From the NCBI RefSeq assembly GCF_000334455.1, contig NZ_BANX01000008.1, positions 62,001-126,000 on the forward strand: 64,000 nucleotides of DNA. Direction: 5' to 3'. The translations under genes and the position numbers were made by a program. The DNA comes from Gordonia soli NBRC 108243 (GTDB lineage: Bacteria; Actinomycetota; Actinomycetes; Mycobacteriales; Mycobacteriaceae). Below, piece after piece: positions 8,486-17,653 of this stretch. The notes beneath the pieces were generated by a model. It did not search any database, was not told the origin of the DNA, and worked only from the letters and a program-made list of their open reading frames with translations. Within the stretch, counting starts at the first letter, position 1, and each line of letters begins with the position of its first letter.

Positions 8486-11400
8486 GTGACGACCACGACG
8501 ATTGCCATCGGGACGATCACGACGATCGTCAGCCTGTTCTGCTGGGCGATCTTCTTCCGCGCGGTCTTCGAGATGATCCGCACGATCGCTCTCGGACAGC
8601 GCATCGACAGCAGCCGGTACTTTCCGATCATCCCGCGCCTCAAGCAGCTGACGCTCGAGTTCGCCGCGCACACCCGGATGGCCAAGTTCCGGACCGTCGG
8701 CTGGGCCCACTGGCTGGTCATGGTGGGCTTCCTGCTCGGCTTCATCTTCGTCTTCGAGGCCTACGGGCAGGCTTTCGATCCGCACTTCCACTGGCCATGG
8801 CTGGGCACCTGGTACCCCTATGTGCTCGCCGAGGAGGTCCTGGGCTGGGGCACCGTCATCGGCGGCGTGGCACTGGTGATCGTCCGGCAGCTGAACCACC
8901 CGCGCGTCCCGGAACGTCTGTCGCGCTTCGGCGGATCCAACTTCCGCGCCGCCTACTTCGTCGAGACCGTCGTGATCATCGAGGGCATCGGCATGCTCGG
9001 CGTGAAGCTGTTCAAGATCGCCTCCGGGATCGAGCACGCTCCGATCTGGGCGTCGCCGACGCTGCACTTCCTCGCCATGCCGTTCGAGGGCATCCCGGAG
9101 TGGAGCGTCTCGGCGATGGCCGTGATCAAGCTGCTGTCGGCGATGATCTGGCTCGCCGTGGTCGGTCGCAACATCAACTGGGGCGTTGCCTGGCACCGCT
9201 TCTCAGCCTTCTTCAACATCTATCTCAAGCGCGAGCAGGACGGCGGGGTCGCCCTCGGTGCGGCCAAGCCGATGATGAGCCAGGGCAAGGTCATCGACAT
9301 GGAGGACGCCGACCCCGATGTCGACGCCTTCGGCGCTGGCAAGATCGAGGACTTCAGCTGGAAGGGCTGGCTGGACTTCACCACCTGTACCGAGTGTGGT
9401 CGCTGCCAGAGCCAGTGTCCGGCATGGAACACCGGAAAGCCGTTGTCGCCCAAGCTGCTCATCACCTCACTGCGTGACCACGGCTACGCCAAGGCCCCGT
9501 ATCTGCTGGCCGGTGGCAGCACCGACATGGGCGGCGACGAGGTCGGTCTGGTCGATGCCGACGGCAACGTCGACGAGGCGAAGCTCGAGGCGATCCCGGA
9601 GAGCGCCCGCGCCGAGGCGCAGCGCCGACTGGTCGGCGAGGCCGACGGCACCCCGTCCGGTGCCGTCATCGACACCGAGACGCTGTGGAGCTGCACCACC
9701 TGTGGCGCCTGCGTCGAGCAGTGCCCGGTCGACATCGAACACGTCGACCACATCATCGACATGCGGCGCTACCAGGTGCTGATCGAGTCGGACTTCCCGA
9801 CCGAGCTCGCCAACATGTTCAAGAACCTCGAGAACAAGGGCAATCCCTGGGGTCAGAACTCCTCGGCGCGGACCAACTGGATCGACGAGATGGACATCGA
9901 GATCCCGATCTACGGACGGGATGTCGAGACCTTCGCCGGCTTCGAGTACCTCTTCTGGGTGGGCTGCGCCGGCGCCTACGAGGACCGCGCCAAGAAGACG
10001 ACCAAGGCCGTCGCCGAGCTGCTCGACATCGCCGCGGTGGACTTCCTCGTCCTCGGCGAGGGCGAGACCTGCACCGGTGACTCCGCTCGCCGCGCGGGCA
10101 ACGAATTCCTCTTCCAGATGCTGGCGCAGCAGAACATCGAGACCATCGGTGAGGTCTTCGAGACCGCTCCGCAGCAGAAGAAGAAGATCATCGTGACCTG
10201 CGCGCACTGCTTCAACGCGCTGGGCAACGAGTACCCGCAGGTCGACGGAGATCGCGGCAAGTTCGAGGTGGTCCACCACACGCAGCTGCTCAACCGCCTC
10301 GTGCGGGAGAAGCGCCTGGTGCCGGTCGCACCGCTCGGCGAGGGTGTCACCTACCACGACCCCTGCTACCTCGGCCGCCACAACAAGGTCTACGACGCAC
10401 CACGTGAGCTGATGGCGGCATCGGGCTCGGATCTGACCGAGATGCCCCGCCACGGCGAGCGTTCCATGTGCTGTGGTGCCGGTGGCGCCCGGATGTGGAT
10501 GGAAGAGCAGATCGGCAAGCGGATCAACATCGACCGCGTCGACGAAGCCCTGGACACGCTTGCCGGCGCCGGGAGCGCAGCGAGCGGGCCGAATCGGAAT
10601 TCCGCGACCACGAAAACCGATGCGACGCAGAAGGTCGCAACAGGTTGCCCGTTCTGCCGGGTGATGTTGACCGACGGTGTGACCGCCCGGACCAGCGGAA
10701 CCGAGCAAGAGGGCAAGATCGAGGTCGTCGACGTCGCACAGCTGCTGCTGGAGTCGGTGAAGCGTGGCGCAACCGAGGTGACCCGCGGTGGCCGCTTCCT
10801 GGGACCGGCGTCCATCCCCGACTCGGAGAAGCCCGGCGCTGCGCCGGAACCCGAGCCGGAGCCGGAGCCCGCGGCGGCTGCGGCCGATGCCGGTGGCGCC
10901 ACGGCAACGGCCACCACGGCGAAGCCGAAGGTCGGCCTGGGCATGAAGGGCGGCAAGAAGCCGGGCGCGGCCAAGGCCGACTCCGGCGCGGCGGCCCCGG
11001 CCAAGCCCGCGGAGTCCTCGGAATCGACGGGCGACAAGAAGCCCGCTGCCAAGGGATTCGGCATGGGTGGCGCCAAGCGCCCGGGCGCGAAGAAGCCCGG
11101 CGCAGCAGCCGCAGCCGATGGCGGGTCGGCAGCACCGGCCCCCGCGGAGTCCGAGTCGTCGGACGCCGTGCAGTCGGAAGCCGCAGAGTCGGGGGCAACC
11201 GAGTCGGCGACCGAGAAGAAGCCGGCCGCCAAGGGATTCGGCATGGGCGCTGCGAAGCGTCCGGGTGCCAAGAAGCCCGGTGCCGCAGCTCCCGCTGCCG
11301 GGGTGACCGCGGCGGCCGAGAACAAGGTCGCCGAGACCGAGTCGGCTCCTGAGGCGGCACCGACCGCCGACACCGAGGGCGCGGCCGTCGCGACCGAGGA

Positions 11401-12388
11401 GAAGGCAGGCAAGGCCAAGGGATTCGGCATGTCGGCGGGCAAGAAGCGCCCCGGCGGCATCGGCAAAGCAGCAGCCAAGCCGGCCGCTGCCGCACCGACC
11501 ACCGACACCCCCGCCCCGGAAGCAGCCGACGAGGCTGCGCCCGCAAGCGAGGGGCCGGCAAACGAGGGCGAGTCCGAGGTCGAGGCACCCGCGGATGGCG
11601 GCGCAGCCGTCGCGACCGAGGAGAAGGCAGGCAAGGCCAAGGGATTCGGCATGTCCGCGGGCAAGAAGCGCCCCGGCGGCATCGGCAAGTCGGCACCCAA
11701 GCCGGCTGCTGCAGCACCGGCCGCAGCACCCGAGCCCGAAGCCACGTCCCAGTCGACGTCCGAGTCCGAGCCCGAAGCCGAGTCGGCCGGCGCACCCGAG
11801 GCAGCTGCCCCGGCGGCAGAGCCGGTGGCCGCCGAGCCCGCTGGTTCGGAGCCCGCAGATGCCGGCACCGCCTCGCTCGCCGAGGACAAGCCCGGCAAGG
11901 CCAAGGGATTCGGGATGTCCGCGGGCAAGAAGCGTCCCGGCGGCATCGGCAAAGCAGCACCCAAGCCGGCCGCCGCTACACCGGCCGCAGCACCCGAGCC
12001 CGAACCCGAAGAGGCTGTCGCACCTGAGGCGGCGACCCCCGAAGCAGAGGCCCCCGAGGCAGAGGCCGCGCCGGAGTCGGCGACATCGGCCGGCGAGTCC
12101 GCCCCGGCGGATTCCGCAGCAGCCGAACCACCCGCCGACGAGCCCGGGGCGATTGCCCGGTCCGCAGATGACAGCGCCGAGACCGACGAGGCCGAACCCG
12201 CTGCCGCAGAGGCGAACGCCGACGAGGTCCAGGACACGGCTGCCGACGACGAGGCCGATCCGGCCCCGTCCGACAGCACGCCGTCGAGCAACGGCTCGTC
12301 CAGCGCTCGCACACTGGGTGAGGACAAGCCCGGCAAGGCCAAGGGATTCGGCATCGCCGCAGGCAAGAAGCGGCCCGGCCACAGCTGA
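8486..12388 (+). CDS. Membrane Fe-S oxidoreductase (Rv0338c-like, heterodisulfide-reductase type) with repetitive C-terminal tail
   Basis: A 1300-residue protein from GTG 8486. About residues 1-250 hold five or so membrane spans resembling the cytochrome-b-like anchor of HdrE/NarI proteins. Two ferredoxin motifs follow, CTECGRCQSQCP near residue 301 and CTTCGACVEQCP near 403. Two CCG cysteine-rich domains come next, with motifs near 491, 571, 624 and MCCGAGGARMW near 661, and a last cysteine pair (GCPFC) near 720. This matches the essential mycobacterial iron-sulfur reductase Rv0338c (about 880 residues, from memory). The physiological electron partner is unknown. From residue about 770 the protein is an acidic Ala/Pro/Glu linker punctuated by seven copies of a Lys/Gly motif (KGFGM..GKKRPG). 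The tail makes this protein roughly 400 residues longer than the mycobacterial one. Confidence 0.88.
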   Translation: MTTTTIAIGTITTIVSLFCWAIFFRAVFEMIRTIALGQRIDSSRYFPIIPRLKQLTLEFAAHTRMAKFRTVGWAHWLVMVGFLLGFIFVFEAYGQAFDPHFHWPWLGTWYPYVLAEEVLGWGTVIGGVALVIVRQLNHPRVPERLSRFGGSNFRAAYFVETVVIIEGIGMLGVKLFKIASGIEHAPIWASPTLHFLAMPFEGIPEWSVSAMAVIKLLSAMIWLAVVGRNINWGVAWHRFSAFFNIYLKREQDGGVALGAAKPMMSQGKVIDMEDADPDVDAFGAGKIEDFSWKGWLDFTTCTECGRCQSQCPAWNTGKPLSPKLLITSLRDHGYAKAPYLLAGGSTDMGGDEVGLVDADGNVDEAKLEAIPESARAEAQRRLVGEADGTPSGAVIDTETLWSCTTCGACVEQCPVDIEHVDHIIDMRRYQVLIESDFPTELANMFKNLENKGNPWGQNSSARTNWIDEMDIEIPIYGRDVETFAGFEYLFWVGCAGAYEDRAKKTTKAVAELLDIAAVDFLVLGEGETCTGDSARRAGNEFLFQMLAQQNIETIGEVFETAPQQKKKIIVTCAHCFNALGNEYPQVDGDRGKFEVVHHTQLLNRLVREKRLVPVAPLGEGVTYHDPCYLGRHNKVYDAPRELMAASGSDLTEMPRHGERSMCCGAGGARMWMEEQIGKRINIDRVDEALDTLAGAGSAASGPNRNSATTKTDATQKVATGCPFCRVMLTDGVTARTSGTEQEGKIEVVDVAQLLLESVKRGATEVTRGGRFLGPASIPDSEKPGAAPEPEPEPEPAAAAADAGGATATATTAKPKVGLGMKGGKKPGAAKADSGAAAPAKPAESSESTGDKKPAAKGFGMGGAKRPGAKKPGAAAAADGGSAAPAPAESESSDAVQSEAAESGATESATEKKPAAKGFGMGAAKRPGAKKPGAAAPAAGVTAAAENKVAETESAPEAAPTADTEGAAVATEEKAGKAKGFGMSAGKKRPGGIGKAAAKPAAAAPTTDTPAPEAADEAAPASEGPANEGESEVEAPADGGAAVATEEKAGKAKGFGMSAGKKRPGGIGKSAPKPAAAAPAAAPEPEATSQSTSESEPEAESAGAPEAAAPAAEPVAAEPAGSEPADAGTASLAEDKPGKAKGFGMSAGKKRPGGIGKAAPKPAAATPAAAPEPEPEEAVAPEAATPEAEAPEAEAAPESATSAGESAPADSAAAEPPADEPGAIARSADDSAETDEAEPAAAEANADEVQDTAADDEADPAPSDSTPSSNGSSSARTLGEDKPGKAKGFGIAAGKKRPGHS
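10921..12384 (+). repeat. Seven in-frame K-GFGM-GKKRPG repeats in the tail of the Fe-S reductase
   Basis: Copies begin near 10921, 11050, 11230, 11405, 11630, 11895 and 12330. Copies 4-6 are almost identical (core KAKGFGMSAGKKRPGGIGK), copies 2-3 read KGFGM.GAKRPGAKKPG, copy 1 is the most diverged, and copy 7 is the protein's last 20 residues. Spacers of 45-145 residues are acidic and Ala/Pro rich. Confidence 0.9.
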
Positions 12389-12423
12389 GCCACCGGCGTC
12401 ACGAGCTCACAGCTCGATCGACC

Positions 12424-12463
12424 ACCGCGGGCCCCGACGATCTTCTTCGTCGGGGCCCGCGGT
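12424..12463 (+). terminator. Strong hairpin terminator after the Fe-S reductase
   Basis: A perfect 17-bp stem (12424-12440 with 12447-12463) with a 6-base loop TCTTCT lies 36 bp after the stop codon. It has no following T-run. It separates the reductase from the aminotransferase gene, which must have its own promoter. Confidence 0.8.
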
Positions 12464-12613
12464 GCGTCGACACCCGGGACGCCCGAACTGACGGTTCGAA
12501 ACGGCCCTGGATCGTCGGTCGGTGTCGCCTGCGCCACACCACAGCGGCACGGGGCCATCCGACCAGGACAAACGCGATGGTTCCGGGAAAATCGTTACGC
12601 CCCGGCTGTCACA

Positions 12614-13876
12614 ATGGAATCCGTGAGCAGACCGTACGTATCGCACCTCAATCAGAACCTCAAGCCACTCGAGCAGTCCCAGAAGCTGCAGAACGTGTGC
12701 TACGAGATCCGTGGTCCGGTACACGCGCACGCAGCGCGGCTCGAGGCCGACGGGCACCGCATCCTCAAACTGAACATCGGCAACCCCGCCCTGTTCGGCT
12801 TCGAGGCTCCGGACGTGATCATGCGCGACATGATCCATGCCCTGCCCTACTCGCAGGGCTACTCGGAGTCGGCCGGCGTCCTCTCGGCCCGTCGTGCGGT
12901 GGTCACGCGATACGAGCTCATCCCCGACTTCCCGTATTTCGACGTCGACGACGTGCTGCTGGGAAACGGTGTGTCGGAGCTGATCACGATGACCATGCAG
13001 GCCCTGCTCAACGACGGTGACGAGGTGCTGATCCCGGCACCCGACTACCCGCTGTGGACTGCGATGACCACACTGTCCGGTGGCGAACCCGTGCACTACC
13101 GGTGCGACGAGACCAACGGCTGGAACCCCGACATCGAGGACATCGCCGCCAAGATCACCCCGCGCACCAAGGCCATCGTGGTGATCAACCCGAACAACCC
13201 GACCGGTGCCGTCTACTCCCGCGACGTGCTCGAGAAGCTCGTCGACCTCGCCCGGCAGCACTCGCTGCTGATCCTCGCCGACGAGATCTACGACAAGATC
13301 CTCTACGACGATGCCGAGCACACCAGCATCGCGTCGCTGGCTCCCGACCTGTTGTGCCTCACGTTCAACGGCCTCTCCAAGGCCTACCGGGTGTGTGGTT
13401 ACCGCGCGGGCTGGGTGGTGCTCACCGGCCCCAAGGACCATGCCAGGGGTTTCATCGAGGGACTGAACGTGCTCGCGTCGACTCGTCTGTGCTCCAACGT
13501 GCCCGGTCAGCACGCGATCCAGGTCGCACTCGGTGGCTACCAGAGCATCGATGCCCTGACCGCGCCCGGCGGACGGCTCCTCGAGCAACGCAACGTCACC
13601 TGGGAGAAGCTCAACGAGATCCCCGGCGTCTCGTGCGTCAAGCCGATGGGTGCCCTGTACGCCTTCCCGCGTCTTGACCCGGAGGTCCACGAGATCCACA
13701 ACGACGAGCAGTTCGTCCAGGATCTGCTGCTGCAGGAGAAGATCCTGGTGGTCCAGGGGTCGGGGTTCAATCTCGAGGACACCAACCACTTCCGAATCGT
13801 CACCCTGCCGTGGTCCCGGGACCTCGAGGAGGCCCTGGAACGCATCGGCAACTTCCTCGCGTCTTATCGACAGTGA
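12614..13876 (+). CDS. PLP-dependent aminotransferase, AlaA/AspC type (Rv0337c-like)
   Basis: 420 residues with all fold-type I aminotransferase landmarks: NPNNPTG at 193-199, DEIYDKILYDD at 223-233, and the PLP lysine K256 in NGLSKAYRVCGYRAGW. The YRVCGYRAGW segment and N-terminus (NVCYEIRGPV) are typical of the alanine transaminase AlaA (E. coli YfbQ); the mycobacterial equivalent is annotated aspC (Rv0337c). The likely reaction is pyruvate/glutamate to alanine/2-oxoglutarate exchange, though aspartate use is possible. Its place directly after an Rv0338c-like gene reproduces the mycobacterial gene pair. ATG 12614 is used; GTG 12623 is an alternative. Confidence 0.9.
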   Translation: MESVSRPYVSHLNQNLKPLEQSQKLQNVCYEIRGPVHAHAARLEADGHRILKLNIGNPALFGFEAPDVIMRDMIHALPYSQGYSESAGVLSARRAVVTRYELIPDFPYFDVDDVLLGNGVSELITMTMQALLNDGDEVLIPAPDYPLWTAMTTLSGGEPVHYRCDETNGWNPDIEDIAAKITPRTKAIVVINPNNPTGAVYSRDVLEKLVDLARQHSLLILADEIYDKILYDDAEHTSIASLAPDLLCLTFNGLSKAYRVCGYRAGWVVLTGPKDHARGFIEGLNVLASTRLCSNVPGQHAIQVALGGYQSIDALTAPGGRLLEQRNVTWEKLNEIPGVSCVKPMGALYAFPRLDPEVHEIHNDEQFVQDLLLQEKILVVQGSGFNLEDTNHFRIVTLPWSRDLEEALERIGNFLASYRQ

Positions 13877-14196
13877 CGCAGCCGCCGCACACCCGATCCC
13901 GCCGATTCACAACCGAGAACTCATCTCCGACAGTGGGGCATTGACCGTCGAGAGTCGATGACGGCCGAAACCCCATGGGACGCCATCCGCTCCCGTACCC
14001 AGCACGTATGTCCTCACCAGCACAGGTGCACCGGAGTTAGAAGTATCACAGGCCACGTGGCATCGAGACGATGCGGGACGACGCGGAGGGTAGCTAAGCT
14101 AATGGCGGGGTTTGACAACGGAAATGTTGGAGGCATTCCGCTGTCGTTCGGGTAGCTCGGAAACTGTAGTGCTTTTTCCCGGGGGGGAACTTTTTC
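13877..14196 (+). promoter_or_regulatory. 320-bp leader region before the polysaccharide locus
   Basis: No gene is visible here. The region probably carries the promoter of the polysaccharide locus: TTGACA occurs at 14112-14117 but no good -10 follows at the right distance. A TAAGCTAAT-like stretch lies around 14094. A run of seven G followed by AACTTTTT just before the GTG start provides the ribosome site of the next gene. Confidence 0.3.
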
Positions 14197-15735
14197 GTGC
14201 GCAACATCAAGTCGCGCCGATCGCCGACAGACGCGATCGGCCGTATGAGCACCGTCGCGACAGCCGACGGCGCCATCGATCGGGCCGTCGTGTCCGGTTC
14301 CGGCGCGGGGTCACCGCGTCCGACGACCGCCAGTTGGCAGGGAGCCATCCGTCGGCGCATCCGCATCACCGATGCGGCGGCGATCGGTGTCGGCATGGCT
14401 GCCGCCTACCTGGTCCGATACGGCCCCGGCGTCGGCGACCTCGAACAGATCGGTGTCTCGGCGGTCCTCGGTGTCTGCTGGATGATCGCGCTCGAGGTCA
14501 CCCGCTCCCGCGAGGCCCTCGTCATCGGCTCCGGCGTCGAGGAGTTCCGACGCGTCCGCGATGCGTCCCTGGTGCCGTTCGTGATGTTCGCCGTGGCCGA
14601 ACTGTGGCTCAAACTGGAGATGGCCCGCGGTTACGTCGGCCTCAGTCTGCTGTTCGGGTTCGTACTGGTCAACGCCGGCCGTTACGCATGGCGTCGGCGT
14701 CTGTGGCGCTGGCGTGCATCCGGCGACTGCCTGCAGCGGATGATCGTGCTGGGTGCCGACGCCGCGACGATCAACCTGGCCGACAGTCTCAGCCACGACC
14801 GTAGCGAGGCCATCCGCGTCGTCGGTGCGTGCATCCCCGGGTACCGCGGCGACCCCGACGCCCACCTCCAGCTCTCCGACCGTCAGATCCCCATCCTCGG
14901 CGACGAGCACGCCCTCCTCCAGGCCGTCACCGCCACCGGCGCCGACGCCGTCGCAGTCACCGCCACCGAGGCGTTGGGCAACCAGCACCTGCGCGAACTC
15001 GGTTGGCGCCTCAACGATCTCGGCGTCAGTCTGCTGGTCGCACCGGGCATCCTCGACGTCGCCGAGCACCGGGTGCGGTTCGCCTCGGCCGGCTCGACGG
15101 CGCTGATCCACATACAGCGGCCCCAGTACCGCGGGGCATCGCAGATCAGCAAGGTCACCTTCGACCGGATCGGCGCGGGCGCGCTGATACTGGCGCTGCT
15201 CCCGTTGCTGCTGCTGATCTCCGCAGCGGTGAAGCTGAGCAGCCGCGGGCCGATCTTCTACGTCGCGCCGCGCGTGGGTTCGCAGGGCGTGACCTTCCCG
15301 ATGATCAAGTTCCGGTCCATGCGGGCGGGTGCCGACCAGCTCAAGGACGATCTCGCCGGGCAGAACGAGAACGACGGTCCGCTGTTCAAGATGCGCGCCG
15401 ACCCCCGCGTCACCCCGGTCGGCCGACTGCTGCGCCGCTACTCCCTCGACGAGATCCCTCAGCTGTTCAACGTGCTGGCCGGTCACATGAGCCTGGTGGG
15501 TCCGCGCCCGCACCTCGAACGCGAGGTTCGCGCGTACACCACCGAGGTTCAGCGCCGGATGCTCCTCAAGCCGGGTATGACCGGTCTCTGGCAGGTCAGC
15601 GGCCGATCGGATCTCACGTGGGATGAGTCGGTCCGACTCGATCTCAGCTACGTGGAGAACTGGTCGTTCCTCCTGGACATGTACATCTTGTTCAAGACGG
15701 TCAAGGCGGTCATGGCCGGCGACGGGGCGTATTGA
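14197..15735 (+). CDS. Exopolysaccharide priming polyprenyl-phosphate sugar-phosphate transferase (WbaP/WcaJ type)
   Basis: 512 residues from GTG 14197, which follows a G-rich ribosome site; an in-frame ATG lies at 14245. Residues about 50-170 hold four predicted membrane helices, then a CoA-binding-like Rossmann region (MIVLGADAATINLADSL). The C-terminal half is a bacterial sugar transferase domain: a membrane hairpin (ALILALLPLLLLISAAVKL), FYVAPRVGSQGVTFPMIKFR, RLLRRYSLDEIPQLFNVL, GPRPHLEREV and GMTGLWQVSGRSD. Such enzymes move a hexose-1-phosphate from a UDP-sugar to undecaprenyl phosphate, the first step of repeat-unit assembly. It heads a run of polysaccharide genes. Confidence 0.92.
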   Translation: MRNIKSRRSPTDAIGRMSTVATADGAIDRAVVSGSGAGSPRPTTASWQGAIRRRIRITDAAAIGVGMAAAYLVRYGPGVGDLEQIGVSAVLGVCWMIALEVTRSREALVIGSGVEEFRRVRDASLVPFVMFAVAELWLKLEMARGYVGLSLLFGFVLVNAGRYAWRRRLWRWRASGDCLQRMIVLGADAATINLADSLSHDRSEAIRVVGACIPGYRGDPDAHLQLSDRQIPILGDEHALLQAVTATGADAVAVTATEALGNQHLRELGWRLNDLGVSLLVAPGILDVAEHRVRFASAGSTALIHIQRPQYRGASQISKVTFDRIGAGALILALLPLLLLISAAVKLSSRGPIFYVAPRVGSQGVTFPMIKFRSMRAGADQLKDDLAGQNENDGPLFKMRADPRVTPVGRLLRRYSLDEIPQLFNVLAGHMSLVGPRPHLEREVRAYTTEVQRRMLLKPGMTGLWQVSGRSDLTWDESVRLDLSYVENWSFLLDMYILFKTVKAVMAGDGAY

Positions 15736-15742
15736 GTACTCG

Positions 15743-17653
15743 GTGAACGCCTCGGCGCAGGACCGGACGACAGGCTCCGGCAGCACGATCACCGCCATCG
15801 CACGGGCTTTCGCCCAGCAGATGGCGGGTCGTGTCGGCGGCACCATCGCCTCCCTCGCCACCGTTGCACTCACCACCCGCACCCTCGGACCGGAGAACTA
15901 CGGCCAACTGACCGCTGCGGTCATGTTCGTGACGCTCTGGATGAGTCTGACCGAGTTCGGCGTCGGTGAGATCATCGTCCGTCGGGTCACCGACTCCCAG
16001 CGCAGCGTCCGACCGACCGTCCACCGCCTGGTCCAGGTGAATCTCGGTATCTCACTGACCATGTCGCTGCCGCTGATGGCGGTCGCAATGGTGTCCGGCA
16101 TCCTCGTCTACCACAACCAACCGCAGGTCGTCGGGATGCTGGTGATCATCTCGGTCTCGTTGGCGCTGACCACCCTGCACACCGCCTTCGACCCGGTGTT
16201 CACCGTGATGATGCGGTTCGGGGCGGTCGCCCTCGCCGACTTCCTCGGCCGGGTCCTGACCCTCGGACTGACCATCGGGCTCGTGGTCGCCGATGCCCCG
16301 GTCTACACCTACGCCTTCGCGCAGATCATCCCGCCGCTCGGGCAGCTGATCATCAAGGCGATCGCCGCGCGCCGCCTCGGTCCGCTGACACCGCTCTTCC
16401 GGGGGCGTGAGTCACTCGGCCTGCTCCGGGAGAGTCTGCCGATCGCCTTGGTGCTGGTCATCGCGGTCCTCTACTGGCGCATCGACGGTGTGCTGCTCAG
16501 CGTGCTGTCGAACCCGGTCGAGGTGGGACACTTCGGACTCGCCTACTCGATCGCGTTCATGGCGACGATGGTCAGCGAACTGTTCCTGGCATCCACGTTG
16601 TCAACGACCACCCGGCTCTTCCAGTCCGATCGGGCGGCGTTCGGGGTGTTCGTGCGGGGCGTCTTCGAGGCGATGTACTTCGTCGCGGTGCCGGTCGCGG
16701 TGGTCGGTGCCGTACTCGCCGGTCCGTTGATCACGCTGCTCAGTTCGGACTCATTCTCCGACGGCGCGCCCGTTCTCGCGCTCTTGTTCCTCGCCGCGGC
16801 GATCACGTTCCTCAACGGGTCCGCCAGTCAGGCCCTCTTCGCCGCCCACGACCAGCACTTCCTGCTCCGGCTCAACGCGGTGACGTTGACCATCAACATC
16901 GTGCTGAACGTGATCCTGATCCCGCTGCTGGGTGCGGTCGGGGCCGGGATCGCCCTGGTCGCAACAGAAGTCATCGGATTCGTGGTGGCTCGCGTCCGTC
17001 TCGCCCGGCGCTCACCGGTGCGTGAGCCGTGGAGCTTCATCGTCCGACTGGCCATCCCGGCCGCAGGCGCGGGCATCGTCGCGTGGTCGCTACACGGGGT
17101 GAACCCGGTCCTCGCCCTGCTCGCGGCTGCGATCGTCTACCTCGGCGTCAACCTCCTGATCGGGCCGGTGACACCCGGATACATCCGTTCCTTCCGGGCG
17201 GCGCGCTCCGTCGGCGCCGACGATGACGGGCCTGTGCTTGCGCTGCCACCCGGCGCAGGCCACGTCGAGTCGCAGGCACCGGCGGACGGCGCCGGCCCCG
17301 GTTCACCTCCTCGCATCGTGCCGCGGAACGGCCAGGGCTACACGCACTACGACCGGAACCAGGTGGCACACAACATCTCCATCATGGAGACCGCACCGCT
17401 GGACCTGTCCGCGCTTCGTCGGTCCTTCGGCTGGGACGACCGCACCCGTGATCTCTACATGCGCGATCCGTGGGCGGCGGTGCCTCCTCAGACCCCCATG
17501 TCCGGTTCCCGGCTTCCCGGTTCCCAGCGCCCGTCATCACTGCCACCCAGCCCGCCGCACCCGACCCCGACCGATCTGCGTTCCCGGCGCGTTCCCCCGT
17601 CCGACCACGCGACCGACCAGAACCCGTCCGACCATCAGCGAGCAGACTCATGA
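15743..17653 (+). CDS. Oligosaccharide-unit flippase (Wzx/MATE-like) with long C-terminal extension
   Basis: 636 residues from GTG 15743, 7 bp after the priming transferase. Residues about 15-470 carry 12-14 hydrophobic spans, opening with FAQQMAGRVGGTIASLATVAL and LGPENYGQLTAAVMFV, the usual start of polysaccharide transport (Wzx) proteins. These flip lipid-linked repeat units across the membrane. The last about 150 residues are soluble and Pro/Ser/Arg rich, with an ordered-looking block (HNISIMETAPLDLSALRRSF) near residue 545. Wzx proteins normally end soon after the last helix, so this tail is unusual. The stop overlaps the next start as ATGA. Confidence 0.88.
   Translation: MNASAQDRTTGSGSTITAIARAFAQQMAGRVGGTIASLATVALTTRTLGPENYGQLTAAVMFVTLWMSLTEFGVGEIIVRRVTDSQRSVRPTVHRLVQVNLGISLTMSLPLMAVAMVSGILVYHNQPQVVGMLVIISVSLALTTLHTAFDPVFTVMMRFGAVALADFLGRVLTLGLTIGLVVADAPVYTYAFAQIIPPLGQLIIKAIAARRLGPLTPLFRGRESLGLLRESLPIALVLVIAVLYWRIDGVLLSVLSNPVEVGHFGLAYSIAFMATMVSELFLASTLSTTTRLFQSDRAAFGVFVRGVFEAMYFVAVPVAVVGAVLAGPLITLLSSDSFSDGAPVLALLFLAAAITFLNGSASQALFAAHDQHFLLRLNAVTLTINIVLNVILIPLLGAVGAGIALVATEVIGFVVARVRLARRSPVREPWSFIVRLAIPAAGAGIVAWSLHGVNPVLALLAAAIVYLGVNLLIGPVTPGYIRSFRAARSVGADDDGPVLALPPGAGHVESQAPADGAGPGSPPRIVPRNGQGYTHYDRNQVAHNISIMETAPLDLSALRRSFGWDDRTRDLYMRDPWAAVPPQTPMSGSRLPGSQRPSSLPPSPPHPTPTDLRSRRVPPSDHATDQNPSDHQRADS

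Noticed and set aside
9467..12558. Long antisense frames opposite the Fe-S reductase
   Set aside because: They mirror the Ala/Gly/Pro codons of the repeat tail; cysteine motifs are on the plus strand.
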